From NCBI GenBank assembly GCA_031411995.1, contig JANOCD010000054.1, positions 30,670 through 94,669 on the forward strand: DNA of 64,000 bases, written 5' to 3'. The stretch is from Rudanella sp031411995 (GTDB taxonomy: Bacteria; Bacteroidota; Bacteroidia; Cytophagales; Spirosomataceae). Positions within the stretch are counted from its first letter, which is position 1. Each line of letters opens with the position of its first letter. The notes under the pieces were generated by a model. That model saw only the letters and a program-made list of their open reading frames with translations, searched no databases and was not told the origin of the DNA. The position numbers were made by a program, and so were the translations under genes. Below are positions 35,272-43,513 of the stretch, piece by piece.

Positions 35272-35913
35272 ATGTCAATAGAAATAGCTGATTTAAGGAA
35301 AGAATATACGATGCATGGTCTCGACAGTGCCGATGTGCTGCCCGACCCCATCGCCCAGTTCCGGCAATGGTTCGACGCTGCCGTACAGGCAGGCATCCCC
35401 GAACCCAATGCCATGCACCTCAGCACCGTAGACCAAAATGGTCGACCATCAGGACGAATTGTACTGATTAAGGATGTCGATGAGCGTGGGTTTGTCTTCT
35501 ATACGAACTACGAAAGCCAGAAAGGGCAGCAACTCATTGCTCAACCCGTGGCCGCACTCACGTTTTTTTATCCTGAACTGGAACGCCAGATTCGCATCGA
35601 AGGTGACGTTGAAAAAACAAGTGATTATGAGTCAGACACTTACTTTGCCAGTCGCCCGCGTGGAAGCCAGATTGGAGCTTTGGTATCGTATCAAAGTACA
35701 GTGATTACGGATCGGGAGGTTCTGGAAAATCGTCAGCGTGATCTGGAGGAACAATTCGCCAACAAACCCGTGCCTCGCCCGCCACACTGGGGTGGTTTTC
35801 GGGTTGTTCCCGATCAAATCGAGTTCTGGCAGGGTCGCCCCAGCCGTTTGCACGACCGTATTCGGTATCGGCGCGAAGGCGATAGTTGGGTAATAGAGCG
35901 GGTTTCGCCGTAA
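35272..35913 (+). CDS. pdxH: Pyridoxamine 5'-phosphate oxidase
   Basis: Converts pyridoxamine/pyridoxine 5'-phosphate to pyridoxal 5'-phosphate with FMN and O2 in vitamin B6 metabolism. The 213 residues match the family. Visible signatures are LRKEYTMHGLDSADV at the N-terminus, FMN-binding segments ALTFFYPELERQIRIEG and YFASRPRGSQIGALVSYQST (first half YFASRPRGSQIG), and the C-terminal PxxWGGFRVVPDQIEFWQGR (as PHWGGFRVVPDQIEFWQG) with RLHDRIRYRR and the terminal RVSP. ATG 35272 is preferred over a longer frame because it aligns with family starts and follows the promoter by about 70 bases. Confidence 0.96.
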   Translation: MSIEIADLRKEYTMHGLDSADVLPDPIAQFRQWFDAAVQAGIPEPNAMHLSTVDQNGRPSGRIVLIKDVDERGFVFYTNYESQKGQQLIAQPVAALTFFYPELERQIRIEGDVEKTSDYESDTYFASRPRGSQIGALVSYQSTVITDREVLENRQRDLEEQFANKPVPRPPHWGGFRVVPDQIEFWQGRPSRLHDRIRYRREGDSWVIERVSP

Positions 35914-36133
35914 TAAACTGGCTACTTTTTTAGAGCCTGCCCTGGCCCGAAGCACTGTTGTCCAGCGGGTTTTGCATTCTCTGGCCCGTAGCAGAATTAA
36001 TGGTGCTTTAACAGAGAGGGATTCGTCTCTCTCCTGCACTTTTCAAACTTCCGGACGGTTGTTTGCAGGCAGTAGGCAACACCAAGGAAACGCCTTTCTT
36101 TGGCAAATACGGCTGTTAAACCCCGCAAGCTTT

Positions 36134-37105
36134 ATGTTTCTTTTCAATCGGTCCCTGTTCGGATGGCCTGTTTTACTGGTCGGTCTCACGGCACAGGCTC
36201 AATCATGGCAACCTGTTGCTACCCAAAATACGTGTTCGGTCCGCCACGAAAATGCGGCCACCCTCATTGGCGATAGCCTGTATGCCGTAGGTGGCCGGGG
36301 CATGAAACCACTTGAAGCTCTCAATCTGAAAACCCTGACCTGGCGAGGCTTGCCGGAGCCACCCGTCGAGATGAACCACTTTCAGGCCATTACCTACGCG
36401 GGTGAGCTATACGTAATGATGGCATTTCAGGGCAAGTATCCGCATGAAACACCCCTGCCCACCATCTATATCTACAACCCCAAACAGGGTAAATGGCGCA
36501 CCGGACCAGAAATCCCCAAAGAGCGGTTGCGCGGTTCGGCGGGCGTTGTCGTATACAAGGACAAGATTTATGTGGCCTGTGGCATCACCGATGGCCATTA
36601 TGACGGCCATGTTGCCTGGCTGGATGAATATGACCCGCGCACCAACACCTGGAAACGCCTGCCCGATGCCCCCCGCACCCGCGATCATATCAGTGCAGCT
36701 GTGGTAAACGACAAACTATACCTGGCAGGTGGCCGCAACTCAACCGCCCGCATCAACAAGGTGCTCGAAACCACTGTTGCCGAGGTAGATGTGTATGATT
36801 TTAAAACGGGGCGTTGGGAAACCTTGCCTGCTTCTTCAAACATTCCAACGCAACGGGCGGGAGCAACGGCAGTGACTCAGGGCGGGAAAATCTGGATCAT
36901 TGGGGGCGAAACCGTACAACTTCTGGCCCATAACGAAGCCGAAGCTCTCGACCCTAAAACCAACCGCTGGACAAGTGGCCCAACCCTGAAACAAGGTCGG
37001 CATGGTACACAGGCCGTTGTTTACATGGGAAATATCTACATTGTGGCCGGTTCTGCCAATCATGGTGGTGGTCCAGAAATCAACACTGTCGAGGTGATGA
37101 AGTAA
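36134..37105 (+). CDS. Exported kelch-repeat protein
   Basis: A 323-residue protein with a signal peptide (NRSLFGWPVLLVGLTAQAQ) and about six kelch-type repeats folding into a beta-propeller. Repeat marks are seen at IGDSLYAVGGRGMKPLEALN, VYKDKIYVACGITDGHYDGH, VVNDKLYLAGGRNSTARINK, TQGGKIWIIGGETVQL and YMGNIYIVAGSANHGG. Kelch propellers of this size resemble galactose-oxidase-like or N-acetylneuraminate epimerase proteins, but no catalytic residues can be named. It heads a tight cluster: DUF1080 follows after 13 bases and the DUF1624 membrane protein after a further 6, so the three are probably one operon. The frame is open 54 codons upstream without support. Confidence 0.85.
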   Translation: MFLFNRSLFGWPVLLVGLTAQAQSWQPVATQNTCSVRHENAATLIGDSLYAVGGRGMKPLEALNLKTLTWRGLPEPPVEMNHFQAITYAGELYVMMAFQGKYPHETPLPTIYIYNPKQGKWRTGPEIPKERLRGSAGVVVYKDKIYVACGITDGHYDGHVAWLDEYDPRTNTWKRLPDAPRTRDHISAAVVNDKLYLAGGRNSTARINKVLETTVAEVDVYDFKTGRWETLPASSNIPTQRAGATAVTQGGKIWIIGGETVQLLAHNEAEALDPKTNRWTSGPTLKQGRHGTQAVVYMGNIYIVAGSANHGGGPEINTVEVMK

Positions 37106-37118
37106 CGTCCTTATTCCG

Positions 37119-38021
37119 ATGAAAAAACCTATTTATCTCCTCAGCCTGTGGCTGCTTCTCCAGTCGGCAGGTTTGGCTTGCGCTCAATCGAAACCCAGTC
37201 AGCGCGATTGGGAGCCACTCTTTAACGGTAAAGACCTCAAGGGTTGGGACATCAAAATTGCCGGCCATCCCATGAACGACAATTACCTGGACACCTATCG
37301 GGTCGAGAACGGGATGATCCGTATCTCGTATGACAAGTACAAAAACTTCGACAAGAAGTTTGGGCATATGTACTACAACAAGCCTTATTCGCATTATATC
37401 GTGCGGTTCACCTATCGGTTTGTAGGCGAGCAAATTCCTGGCGGAGCCACCTGGAATGTGCGTAACAGCGGGGTGATGGTGCATTCGCAATCGGCCAAAA
37501 GTAATTCGCTGAACCAGGATTTTCCGGTTTCGCTGGAGGTGCAGATGCTGGGTGGTCTGGGAAAAGGCGATAGGCACACGGCAAACCTCTGCACGCCCGG
37601 AACCCAGGTCTATATGAACGGCAAACTGAACCCGGCCCACTGCATCGACTCCAAATCAAAAACCTACGACGGCGATCAGTGGGTGACCATCGAAGCTGTG
37701 GTACTGGGCGATTCCATCATCCACCACATCATCGAAGGCGACACCGTGCTCACGTATCAGCGGCCCGAAGTGGGCGGGGGCTTTGTTAGTGATACGTATA
37801 GTTTCAAAACAGCCGGGGTCGATGAGCTTGGCGTTGACTATTGGGCAAAACGCCAGAACACGCCCCTCGGCAGCGGCTATATTGCCCTGCAAGCCGAGAG
37901 CCACCCCATCGACTTCCGAAGCGTCGAACTGCTCAACCTCGTCGGCTGCACCAACCCTAAAGCGTTGAATTACAAGTCGTATTATGTCAAATCAGACAAT
38001 AGTCAGTGTAAGCTTAAATAG
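37119..38021 (+). CDS. DUF1080 (3-keto-disaccharide hydrolase-type) exported protein
   Basis: A 300-residue protein with a signal peptide (LLSLWLLLQSAGLACAQ) and one concanavalin-A-like DUF1080 domain: EPLFNGKDLKGWDIKIAG at about 30 and the typical GVMVHSQSA, VSLEVQMLGGL and VGGGFVSDTYSF blocks. DUF1080 members are reported to hydrolyse 3-keto-glucosides, though few are characterised. The last 25 residues (GCTNPKALNYKSYYVKSDNS) look like a short cysteine-containing tail seen in some secreted proteins of this phylum. Middle gene of the kelch/DUF1080/DUF1624 group. Confidence 0.85.
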   Translation: MKKPIYLLSLWLLLQSAGLACAQSKPSQRDWEPLFNGKDLKGWDIKIAGHPMNDNYLDTYRVENGMIRISYDKYKNFDKKFGHMYYNKPYSHYIVRFTYRFVGEQIPGGATWNVRNSGVMVHSQSAKSNSLNQDFPVSLEVQMLGGLGKGDRHTANLCTPGTQVYMNGKLNPAHCIDSKSKTYDGDQWVTIEAVVLGDSIIHHIIEGDTVLTYQRPEVGGGFVSDTYSFKTAGVDELGVDYWAKRQNTPLGSGYIALQAESHPIDFRSVELLNLVGCTNPKALNYKSYYVKSDNSQCKLK

Positions 38022-38027
38022 GACCCC

Positions 38028-39200
38028 ATGAATCGCATCACGACCATCGACGTTACGCGGGGGTTGGTCATGGTCATTATGGCCCTCGACCATGTGCGCG
38101 ACCTGCTCCACATTTCGGCAATGGACAGCGACCCTACCGACTTGACCACCACCACGGTTCCGCTTTTTATGACTCGGTGGATCACGCACCTCTGTGCCCC
38201 AACGTTTGTGTTTTTGTCGGGCACCTCGGCCTATCTGTCCTTGCAGAAACGGAGCCAAAACGGTCAATCAGTTGCCGCCGGGCGACGTTTTTTGGGCAAG
38301 CGGGGACTGGTGCTGATTCTGCTGGAACTGACCCTGATCAATTTTGCTTTCTGGTTCGATTTTCAGTTTAAGTCGCTGATGTTGCAGGTGATCTGGGCCA
38401 TTGGGGGCGGGTTGGTGATTCTGTCGTTTGTGTCGCGCCTGTCGGTTCGGCAGGTGGGCCTGATCGGATTGGTGATTGTGTTCGGACACAACTTACTCCA
38501 ACTTCTTCCGCCCATTACCGACACGACCACCCGCTTTGTGTATGCATTGTTTTTCCGAACTGAATTCTTTGCCGTCAGCCCAAACTTTGCCCTGCTGGTT
38601 GCCTATCCGCTCATTCCGTGGCTGGGCATTATGCTGGTTGGTTATGCTATTGGCCCACTGTTCGAGCAACCCCTCGCCTACCGCAAACGAACCCTGGCCC
38701 TGATTGGCGGGGGTGCGCTGTCGTTGTTTGTCCTACTGCGGTTCATTAATTTCTACGGCGACCCGGCTCTTTGGTCGGTGCAGAAAAATGCAGTGTTCAC
38801 GATGTTGTCATTAATCAACGTCAGCAAATACCCGCCTTCTCTACTCTATTGCCTGCTCTTGCTGGGCATCGCCCTCCTGATTCTGTCGCTTGCCGATGGA
38901 GTCAGCAACGCCTTTACCCGTGTGTTGATGGTGTATGGAGCCGTGCCGATGTTCTATTATATTCTCCACTGGTATCTGATCCATCTACTGATGCTGGCTG
39001 TAGCCGGATTACAAGGTTTCACCCTGGCCGACATCCCCGATGGGCCGTTCACGTTTGGCCGACCAAAAGGCATGGGCGTTTCGCTGGAAATGGTTTACCT
39101 GATTTGGTTTGGCTTGATTGTCGCGCTGTATCCACTCTGCCGCTGGTATGGACAATACAAAGCAGCCAACCCCCAAAAGGGCTGGCTGCGGTATGTGTAG
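38028..39200 (+). CDS. DUF1624 / heparan-alpha-glucosaminide acetyltransferase-like membrane protein
   Basis: A 390-residue inner-membrane protein with roughly ten hydrophobic segments. The start RITTIDVTRGLVMVIMALDH followed by VRDLLH is the hallmark of the DUF1624/HGSNAT-like acyltransferase family, as is CAPTFVFLSGTSAYLS. Family proteins transfer acyl groups across the membrane; human HGSNAT acetylates glucosamine residues. The role in bacteria is not known. The gene starts six bases after DUF1080, implying coordinated expression with a keto-disaccharide-type hydrolase. This could mean acylation of a glycan handled by the operon, which is inference. Confidence 0.85.
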   Translation: MNRITTIDVTRGLVMVIMALDHVRDLLHISAMDSDPTDLTTTTVPLFMTRWITHLCAPTFVFLSGTSAYLSLQKRSQNGQSVAAGRRFLGKRGLVLILLELTLINFAFWFDFQFKSLMLQVIWAIGGGLVILSFVSRLSVRQVGLIGLVIVFGHNLLQLLPPITDTTTRFVYALFFRTEFFAVSPNFALLVAYPLIPWLGIMLVGYAIGPLFEQPLAYRKRTLALIGGGALSLFVLLRFINFYGDPALWSVQKNAVFTMLSLINVSKYPPSLLYCLLLLGIALLILSLADGVSNAFTRVLMVYGAVPMFYYILHWYLIHLLMLAVAGLQGFTLADIPDGPFTFGRPKGMGVSLEMVYLIWFGLIVALYPLCRWYGQYKAANPQKGWLRYV

Positions 39201-39213
39201 GCTGTTAGGTGGG

Positions 39214-39651
39214 TTACTGCATTGCAATGGTACGGGGGTTTTCCTGTTGGGTGCTGAGTTTGACGGTTTTGCTTGTTACGTCGCGACCGTTGGTGATCTC
39301 AACGCGGTAGATGCCATCAGGCAATTCATTCAGGCGGAATTTCATGGCCACTTTTTCTTTACCCCGACCAACAGAGCGTTCGGCAAGGGTTTCGCCCTGA
39401 TTGGTTTTGAAACGGACCTGAACCGTGCTACCTTCTTCTTTTTGCACAATCACATTAATGACCGGCTCAAATTGCGATGGATACACCGCCGACTGGTAAG
39501 CCGAGTGAACAACGGGACGAATTTTGGGAGCAGATACACCCGCCACATCCATGCCGGGCACATCCATGCCGGGGGTGGCGGCTACTGAAGTTGAAAATGA
39601 GACTACGCCTATGATGAGGGCAACTGCGAGGGATTTGATGAACGTTTTCAT
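39214..39651 (-). CDS. Small exported protein of unknown function
   Basis: A 145-residue protein with a signal peptide (IKSLAVALIIGVVSFSTSVA). Short PGMDVPGMDV repeats occur just after the cleavage site. The mature part (INVIVQKEEGSTVQVRFKTN, then MKFRLNELPDGIYRVEITNG) resembles a single beta-sandwich of the T9SS-tail or DUF3244 type, where the phrase LPDGIYRVEI is typical of C-terminal sorting domains. Here it is the whole protein, so a free-standing chaperone-like or decoy role is conceivable. No function is assigned. Confidence 0.65.
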   Translation of the reverse strand: MKTFIKSLAVALIIGVVSFSTSVAATPGMDVPGMDVAGVSAPKIRPVVHSAYQSAVYPSQFEPVINVIVQKEEGSTVQVRFKTNQGETLAERSVGRGKEKVAMKFRLNELPDGIYRVEITNGRDVTSKTVKLSTQQENPRTIAMQ

Positions 39652-39805
39652 GTGATTTAGTTTTTGTTGTTTTTTTGCCTTATTGACGAATCAAAGTTAT
39701 GGGCAAAAGCCAGTACTATGTATTGCAAACTACATGATCGGCAGTTTTCGGAACACGAACGGTTTTAGCAATGTTTACCTGAGCTAACGGAACCCTTTTT
39801 TCGCT

Positions 39806-40570
39806 ATGATAACCACGCAACATCAACCTCTTTTTCGCTCTCCTCCCCTACTCAAATCGCTCCCCGGGCTTGTTGCTGCCGAAAGTACCCGGCATGGGGG
39901 CATTAGTGCGGCCCCCTTCAAATCGTTGAACCTCGGCTTGAACACAACCGACGATGCCCGGAATGTAGAAGAAAATCGCAAACGTTTTTTTATGGCTTTG
40001 GGTATCGATCCCGCCCGCGTTGCTACAGCCCATCAGGTGCATGGACAGGAAATATTGACCGTTTCGGAGCCGGGGCGTTATGAAGGATATGATGCCCTAA
40101 TGACCGACCAGCCAAACCTCTTTGTGGGTGTCAGCGTGGCCGATTGCGTTCCTATATTGGTGTATGACCAGAAAAACAGAGCCGTAGCAGCTATTCACGC
40201 CGGTTGGAAGGGAACAGTAGGCGAGTTGGTTCGGCTAACGCTCGAGGCTATGCAACAGACCTATTCTACCCACCCCCGAGACTGTTATGCCTATGTAGGC
40301 ACGTGCATCGACGAAACTTCGTTTGAAGTGGGGCCTGATGTGGGTGATCAGTTTGCGCCCGAGTTTAAACGGGTCGACGAGTTCACCCAACGGACATTTG
40401 TTAATCTTCGGTCGGCTAACACAAAGCAACTGATCAACTTTGGTATCCCTGCAGCTCAAATTGCTATTTCATCGTTCTCAACGGTTTTAAATAACGACGA
40501 CTATTTTTCCCACAGGCTCGAAAAAGGGCAAACAGGACGCTTACTGGCAATTATCGGGATGAAACCCTAA
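39806..40570 (+). CDS. pgeF: Peptidoglycan editing factor / polyphenol-oxidase-fold protein
   Basis: A 254-residue YfiH/PgeF-type protein (formerly 'laccase domain'). Family marks are THQVHG-like ATAHQVHGQEI, SVADCVPILVYD and AAIHAGWKGTVGELVR, which contribute the conserved metal/active-site His, Cys and His. PgeF is reported to remove L-Ser wrongly inserted in place of L-Ala in peptidoglycan precursors and some relatives cleave purine nucleosides. Length and motif order are normal. It lies alone, with a plus-strand membrane protein downstream by about 80 bases. Confidence 0.93.
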   Translation: MITTQHQPLFRSPPLLKSLPGLVAAESTRHGGISAAPFKSLNLGLNTTDDARNVEENRKRFFMALGIDPARVATAHQVHGQEILTVSEPGRYEGYDALMTDQPNLFVGVSVADCVPILVYDQKNRAVAAIHAGWKGTVGELVRLTLEAMQQTYSTHPRDCYAYVGTCIDETSFEVGPDVGDQFAPEFKRVDEFTQRTFVNLRSANTKQLINFGIPAAQIAISSFSTVLNNDDYFSHRLEKGQTGRLLAIIGMKP

Positions 40571-40648
40571 ACATTTTAAAAGGCTTACCGTTTCTATGGA
40601 TAAGTTGCCTACGAGGGGCAACTACCATAAACTCAACGGTATAAAGTA

Positions 40649-40906
40649 ATGAGCTTCTTAGTTTCTATCCTGGTTGGTGCTATAGCCGGTTGGCTTGCCG
40701 ACCTCCTTTTCAAACGCTTTTCGTTCTCGTTACTCACCCAGATTCTGCTCGGTATCGTCGGCGGTCTGGTAGGTGGCTGGATTTTTGGATCAACCTTCGC
40801 AACGGGTGCCGGTGGCATTGTTGACCGCATCCTCACGGCCTTTGTCGGTGCCGTAATCGTTCTGGGCATTGCCGCCTTAATCAAAGGCAGCCGGAGAACG
40901 GTATAA
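40649..40906 (+). CDS. GlsB/YeaQ/YmgE-type small membrane protein
   Basis: An 85-residue protein with about three transmembrane segments (FLVSILVGAIAGWLADLLF, LLTQILLGIVGGLVGGWIFG, FVGAVIVLGIAALI). The glycine-rich motifs GAIAGWLAD and GIVGGLVGGWIFG are diagnostic of the transglycosylase-associated / GlsB family, often linked to general stress response. It has a short basic tail (KGSRRTV). The gene ends just before a 28-bp inverted repeat shared with the convergent TMEM220-like gene. Confidence 0.9.
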   Translation: MSFLVSILVGAIAGWLADLLFKRFSFSLLTQILLGIVGGLVGGWIFGSTFATGAGGIVDRILTAFVGAVIVLGIAALIKGSRRTV

Positions 40907-40912
40907 TAAAGT

Positions 40913-40988
40913 AAGGAGTAAAGGGAGGAAGGAGGAAAGGGACACAAGCGTAAGCTAATTCCTTTCCTCCTTCCTCCCTTTACTCCTT
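40913..40988. terminator. Long purine-rich inverted repeat (bidirectional terminator)
   Basis: Arms 40913-40940 and 40961-40988 are perfect 28-bp complements around a 20-base loop; the left arm reads AAGGAGTAAAGGGAGGAAGG and on. The right arm overlaps the last codons of the convergent membrane-protein gene (stop at 40980). It separates convergent genes. Confidence 0.75.
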
Positions 40989-41324
40989 TCTCCTTACCAG
41001 TGCCGCCAACACCGCCATCGCCAACGCGCAAATGGCCAGGCCACCAGCTTCGCGGGCCAATTCGATGTTGACGGTTTTCATGCCCATCTCATCCAACAAA
41101 AATCCTTCAAAATGGGGGGGCCATTGAAAAACAGCCGCTACCACGTACAAGGCGGCCATAAGCCAGTAGAACCACGGTCGGCCAACGCGCAACAGAGCCA
41201 TAATACTGGCCAGCGTAGCTAACCCATATATAGGAATCCACACTTCGGGGTCGAGGTCGTTATATTGGAACCCGGCAAACAGCGCAAACAAAAGCGCGAA
41301 AGCGATAGCAATTGGTTTTAGCAT
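40980..41324 (-). CDS. TMEM220-family membrane protein
   Basis: A 114-residue protein with four hydrophobic helices (IAIAFALLFALFAGFQYNDL, VWIPIYGLATLASIMALL, WFYWLMAALYVVAAVFQW, GLAICALAMAVLAALV). The NDLDPEVWIPIYG stretch after helix 1 is the hallmark of the transmembrane 220 family, whose function is unknown. Its last codons are part of the long inverted repeat. The next upstream gene on this strand (TPR lipoprotein) ends one base away from this gene's start, so cotranscription is likely. Confidence 0.85.
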   Translation of the reverse strand: MLKPIAIAFALLFALFAGFQYNDLDPEVWIPIYGLATLASIMALLRVGRPWFYWLMAALYVVAAVFQWPPHFEGFLLDEMGMKTVNIELAREAGGLAICALAMAVLAALVRRKE

Positions 41325-41325
41325 A

Positions 41326-42063
41326 TTAATTACAATATTGACTCACTGCATTTACCGCATCGGCGTAGCCCAACTGCTGGGCTTGTTTCAAACTCAGGCA
41401 TCCCAAATCACGCTGATCATTAAGCAATTGAGCCAGCCCCAGGCCATAAAACGCTTTTCCAAAGGAGGGATTTGCTTCGGCCGATTTCTGAAAATCAGCC
41501 AACGCATTGGGTAGGTTCTTCTGCTCAAAATACAAGTTCCCCCGGTTATATAACGCCAGTGCATTCTTCGGATTCAGGTCAATGGCCTTCGTAAAATCGG
41601 TGATGGCGGGCTGGGTCTGGCTTTGGGTCGCAAACAGTTGTCCCCGGTTCAAATACAGATCTGAAGCCGCTTGACTGGCGGTGTCGGGCACAAACCGGAT
41701 CGCATCCGAGTAATCTTTCAACGCGCCGTCCAGATCACTTTGAGCCGTTTTCAACAACGCCCGATTATAATACGGTCGATACGATTCAGGGTTCAATTTA
41801 ATGGCCTGATCATAATCCAATAACGCATTGCTGTATTCTTTCTGCTCAAAATAGGCCACTCCCCGCATATTGAACGCTTCGGCATTATCGTCGGCGGCTT
41901 CGATGGCCTGATTCAGAGCGGTGATGGCTTCCCGCGTTTTTCCGTCATTTAACAACGTTCGTCCCTGCTCCAGATAGGCATCAGATGATGTACAGGCTTG
42001 CAGCAACAGGACGAACAAACCTGCCACCCACTTATTTAGTTTATTTTTTGACTGAACAGACAT
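41326..42063 (-). CDS. TPR-repeat lipoprotein
   Basis: A 245-residue lipoprotein: the signal KWVAGLFVLLLQACTSS contains a lipobox (LLQAC) for lipidation on the cysteine. The mature part holds about five tetratricopeptide repeats with the classic pattern A-x-x-x-Y-x-x-A-I (EAFNMRGVAYFEQKEYSNAL, RPYYNRALLKTAQSDLDGAL, LALYNRGNLYFEQKNLPNAL). Such proteins scaffold envelope complexes. The start at 42063 is preferred over an upstream frame because the lipoprotein signal begins there. It leads into the TMEM220 gene with one base between. Confidence 0.9.
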   Translation of the reverse strand: MSVQSKNKLNKWVAGLFVLLLQACTSSDAYLEQGRTLLNDGKTREAITALNQAIEAADDNAEAFNMRGVAYFEQKEYSNALLDYDQAIKLNPESYRPYYNRALLKTAQSDLDGALKDYSDAIRFVPDTASQAASDLYLNRGQLFATQSQTQPAITDFTKAIDLNPKNALALYNRGNLYFEQKNLPNALADFQKSAEANPSFGKAFYGLGLAQLLNDQRDLGCLSLKQAQQLGYADAVNAVSQYCN

Positions 42064-42190
42064 TTGGTCATTTGGTATGGGATACTGACTATCAGCCATT
42101 AGAAAGCGGAAATCCAACATCTAGCGTCCCACATCCAGTATCCAAACCACAAAAGTACAATCAACGCTTTACAAAGCCCGAAATTTGCTG

Positions 42191-42198
42191 TATCTTTG
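42191..42198 (+). promoter_or_regulatory. -7 promoter box of the SRP RNA
   Basis: TATCTTTG matches TAnnTTTG exactly and ends four bases before the first paired base of the SRP RNA at 42203, the distance expected for a transcription start. Confidence 0.65.
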
Positions 42199-42202
42199 CA
42201 TT

Positions 42203-42302
42203 GGCAAATCGGTGCTACCAGCTCCTGCTGAATCCCCCAGGTCTTGATCGAAGCAAGGGTAAGTGGTTGTAGCGGTGAGACATTGGTTTGCCATTTTTTT
42301 TT
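42203..42302 (+). ncRNA. ffs: Small signal recognition particle RNA (4.5S type)
   Basis: The outer stem GGCAAATC (42203-42210) pairs with GGTTTGCC (42285-42292), followed by a nine-T tract (42294-42302). Inside, GCTAC pairs with GTAGC, and the core CCCCCAGG...AGCAAGGGTAAGTGG carries the conserved SRP helix-8 element (CAGG on one side, AGCAAGG on the other) that binds Ffh. A -7 box sits directly upstream. About 90 bases is normal for a small bacterial SRP RNA. The tetraloop here is not the usual GGAA. It ends just before galK. The identification is from pattern and structure, without a covariance-model search. Confidence 0.8.
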
Positions 42303-42322
42303 ATCCTCTCCCCAACCCTTTC

Positions 42323-43477
42323 ATGGAATTGACCCACTCGCTCTCGGCGACTTTTCGCGCTCAATTCAACGCCGACCCAATCTTGATTTGCTCACCGGGC
42401 CGCGTAAACCTCATTGGCGAACACACCGACTACAACGAAGGCTTTGTATTGCCAGCCGCCATCGACAAAGCCATTTATTTAGCCGTTGGCCCCCGCTCCG
42501 ACAATCAACTTCATTTTGAAGCCGTCGATTTACAACAATCTTATACCGGCTCAACTGACGCACTGACCAAGACAAATTCGTGGGTTGATTACCTCCTCGG
42601 CGTGGTCGATCAGTTTCAAAAGGCAGGCCTTGCCACGGGTGGCATGAACGTGGTTTTCGGTGGCACCATCCCCATCGGATCCGGTTTGTCGTCGTCGGCG
42701 GCACTCGAAAATGGAGTGGGTATGGCCTTGAGCGAACTCTTCAACAACGGCACCGTTGACCGGCTTGATATGGTTCGACTGAGCAAACAAGCTGAAAACC
42801 AGTTTGTTGGCGTGCAGTGTGGCATCATGGATATGTTTGCTAGCATGATGGGGCGTGCCAATCACGTTATCAAACTCGACTGTCGCTCGCTGGAGTATGC
42901 CTACGCGCCTATAAACATGGCCGGTGTGCGGATTGTGTTGTGTGACTCGCGGGTGAAACACTCCCTGGCCGAGTCGGAATACAACACCAGGCGGGCCGAA
43001 TGCGAAGCGGGTGTAAAGATGGTACGGGCTTTCTATGGCGACTCCATCCGCAGCCTGCGCGACGTGACCATGCCTATGCTCGACAAACACCTGAAACAAC
43101 AGGAACCACTGCTCTATCGGCGGTGCGCGTATGTGGTGCAAGAAAACAACCGCCTGCTCGAAGCGGTTGATCATTTAGAGAAGGGTAATCTGGACGCTTT
43201 TGGCCAACTGATGTACGGCTCGCACGAAGGTTTGAGCAAGATGTATGAAGTGAGTTGCCCCGAACTCGACGTGCTGGTTGACATTGCCCGTACCATTCCG
43301 GGCGTGTTGGGAGGCCGTATGATGGGGGGTGGTTTCGGCGGCTGCACTATCAATCTGGTTCAGGCCGACGGGTTGGAAAACTTCACGAACGTAATGCGCG
43401 AACAGTTTCTGGCCCGAACCGGCCTCGAAACACTCCTGCATGTGTGTCAGACCCAGAACGGCACGCATGTTCTCTGA
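42323..43477 (+). CDS. galK: Galactokinase
   Basis: Phosphorylates galactose to galactose 1-phosphate with ATP in the Leloir pathway. The 384 residues are the usual length. Three GHMP-kinase motifs are intact: GRVNLIGEHTDYNEGFVLPA near the N-terminus, GGTIPIGSGLSSSAALENG (ATP-binding) and the C-terminal GGRMMGGGFGGC. ATG 42323 is preferred over a longer frame that starts inside the SRP RNA. The transaldolase gene follows with its own promoter box. No galE or galT is adjacent. Confidence 0.97.
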   Translation: MELTHSLSATFRAQFNADPILICSPGRVNLIGEHTDYNEGFVLPAAIDKAIYLAVGPRSDNQLHFEAVDLQQSYTGSTDALTKTNSWVDYLLGVVDQFQKAGLATGGMNVVFGGTIPIGSGLSSSAALENGVGMALSELFNNGTVDRLDMVRLSKQAENQFVGVQCGIMDMFASMMGRANHVIKLDCRSLEYAYAPINMAGVRIVLCDSRVKHSLAESEYNTRRAECEAGVKMVRAFYGDSIRSLRDVTMPMLDKHLKQQEPLLYRRCAYVVQENNRLLEAVDHLEKGNLDAFGQLMYGSHEGLSKMYEVSCPELDVLVDIARTIPGVLGGRMMGGGFGGCTINLVQADGLENFTNVMREQFLARTGLETLLHVCQTQNGTHVL

Positions 43478-43485
43478 CAATCCAT

Positions 43486-43493
43486 TACTTTTG
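43486..43493 (+). promoter_or_regulatory. -7 promoter box of the transaldolase gene
   Basis: TACTTTTG matches TAnnTTTG, 21 bases before the ATG at 43514, just past the galK stop. So transaldolase probably has a separate promoter. Confidence 0.5.
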
Positions 43494-43513
43494 CAGTATA
43501 ACTGACTGACTTT

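Noticed and set aside
35914..36133. Possible riboswitch upstream of the kelch gene
   Set aside because: Contains a near-repeat CTGGCCCGnAGCA (35943, 35983) and a short AGAGAG/CTCTCT stem, but no recognised riboswitch core.
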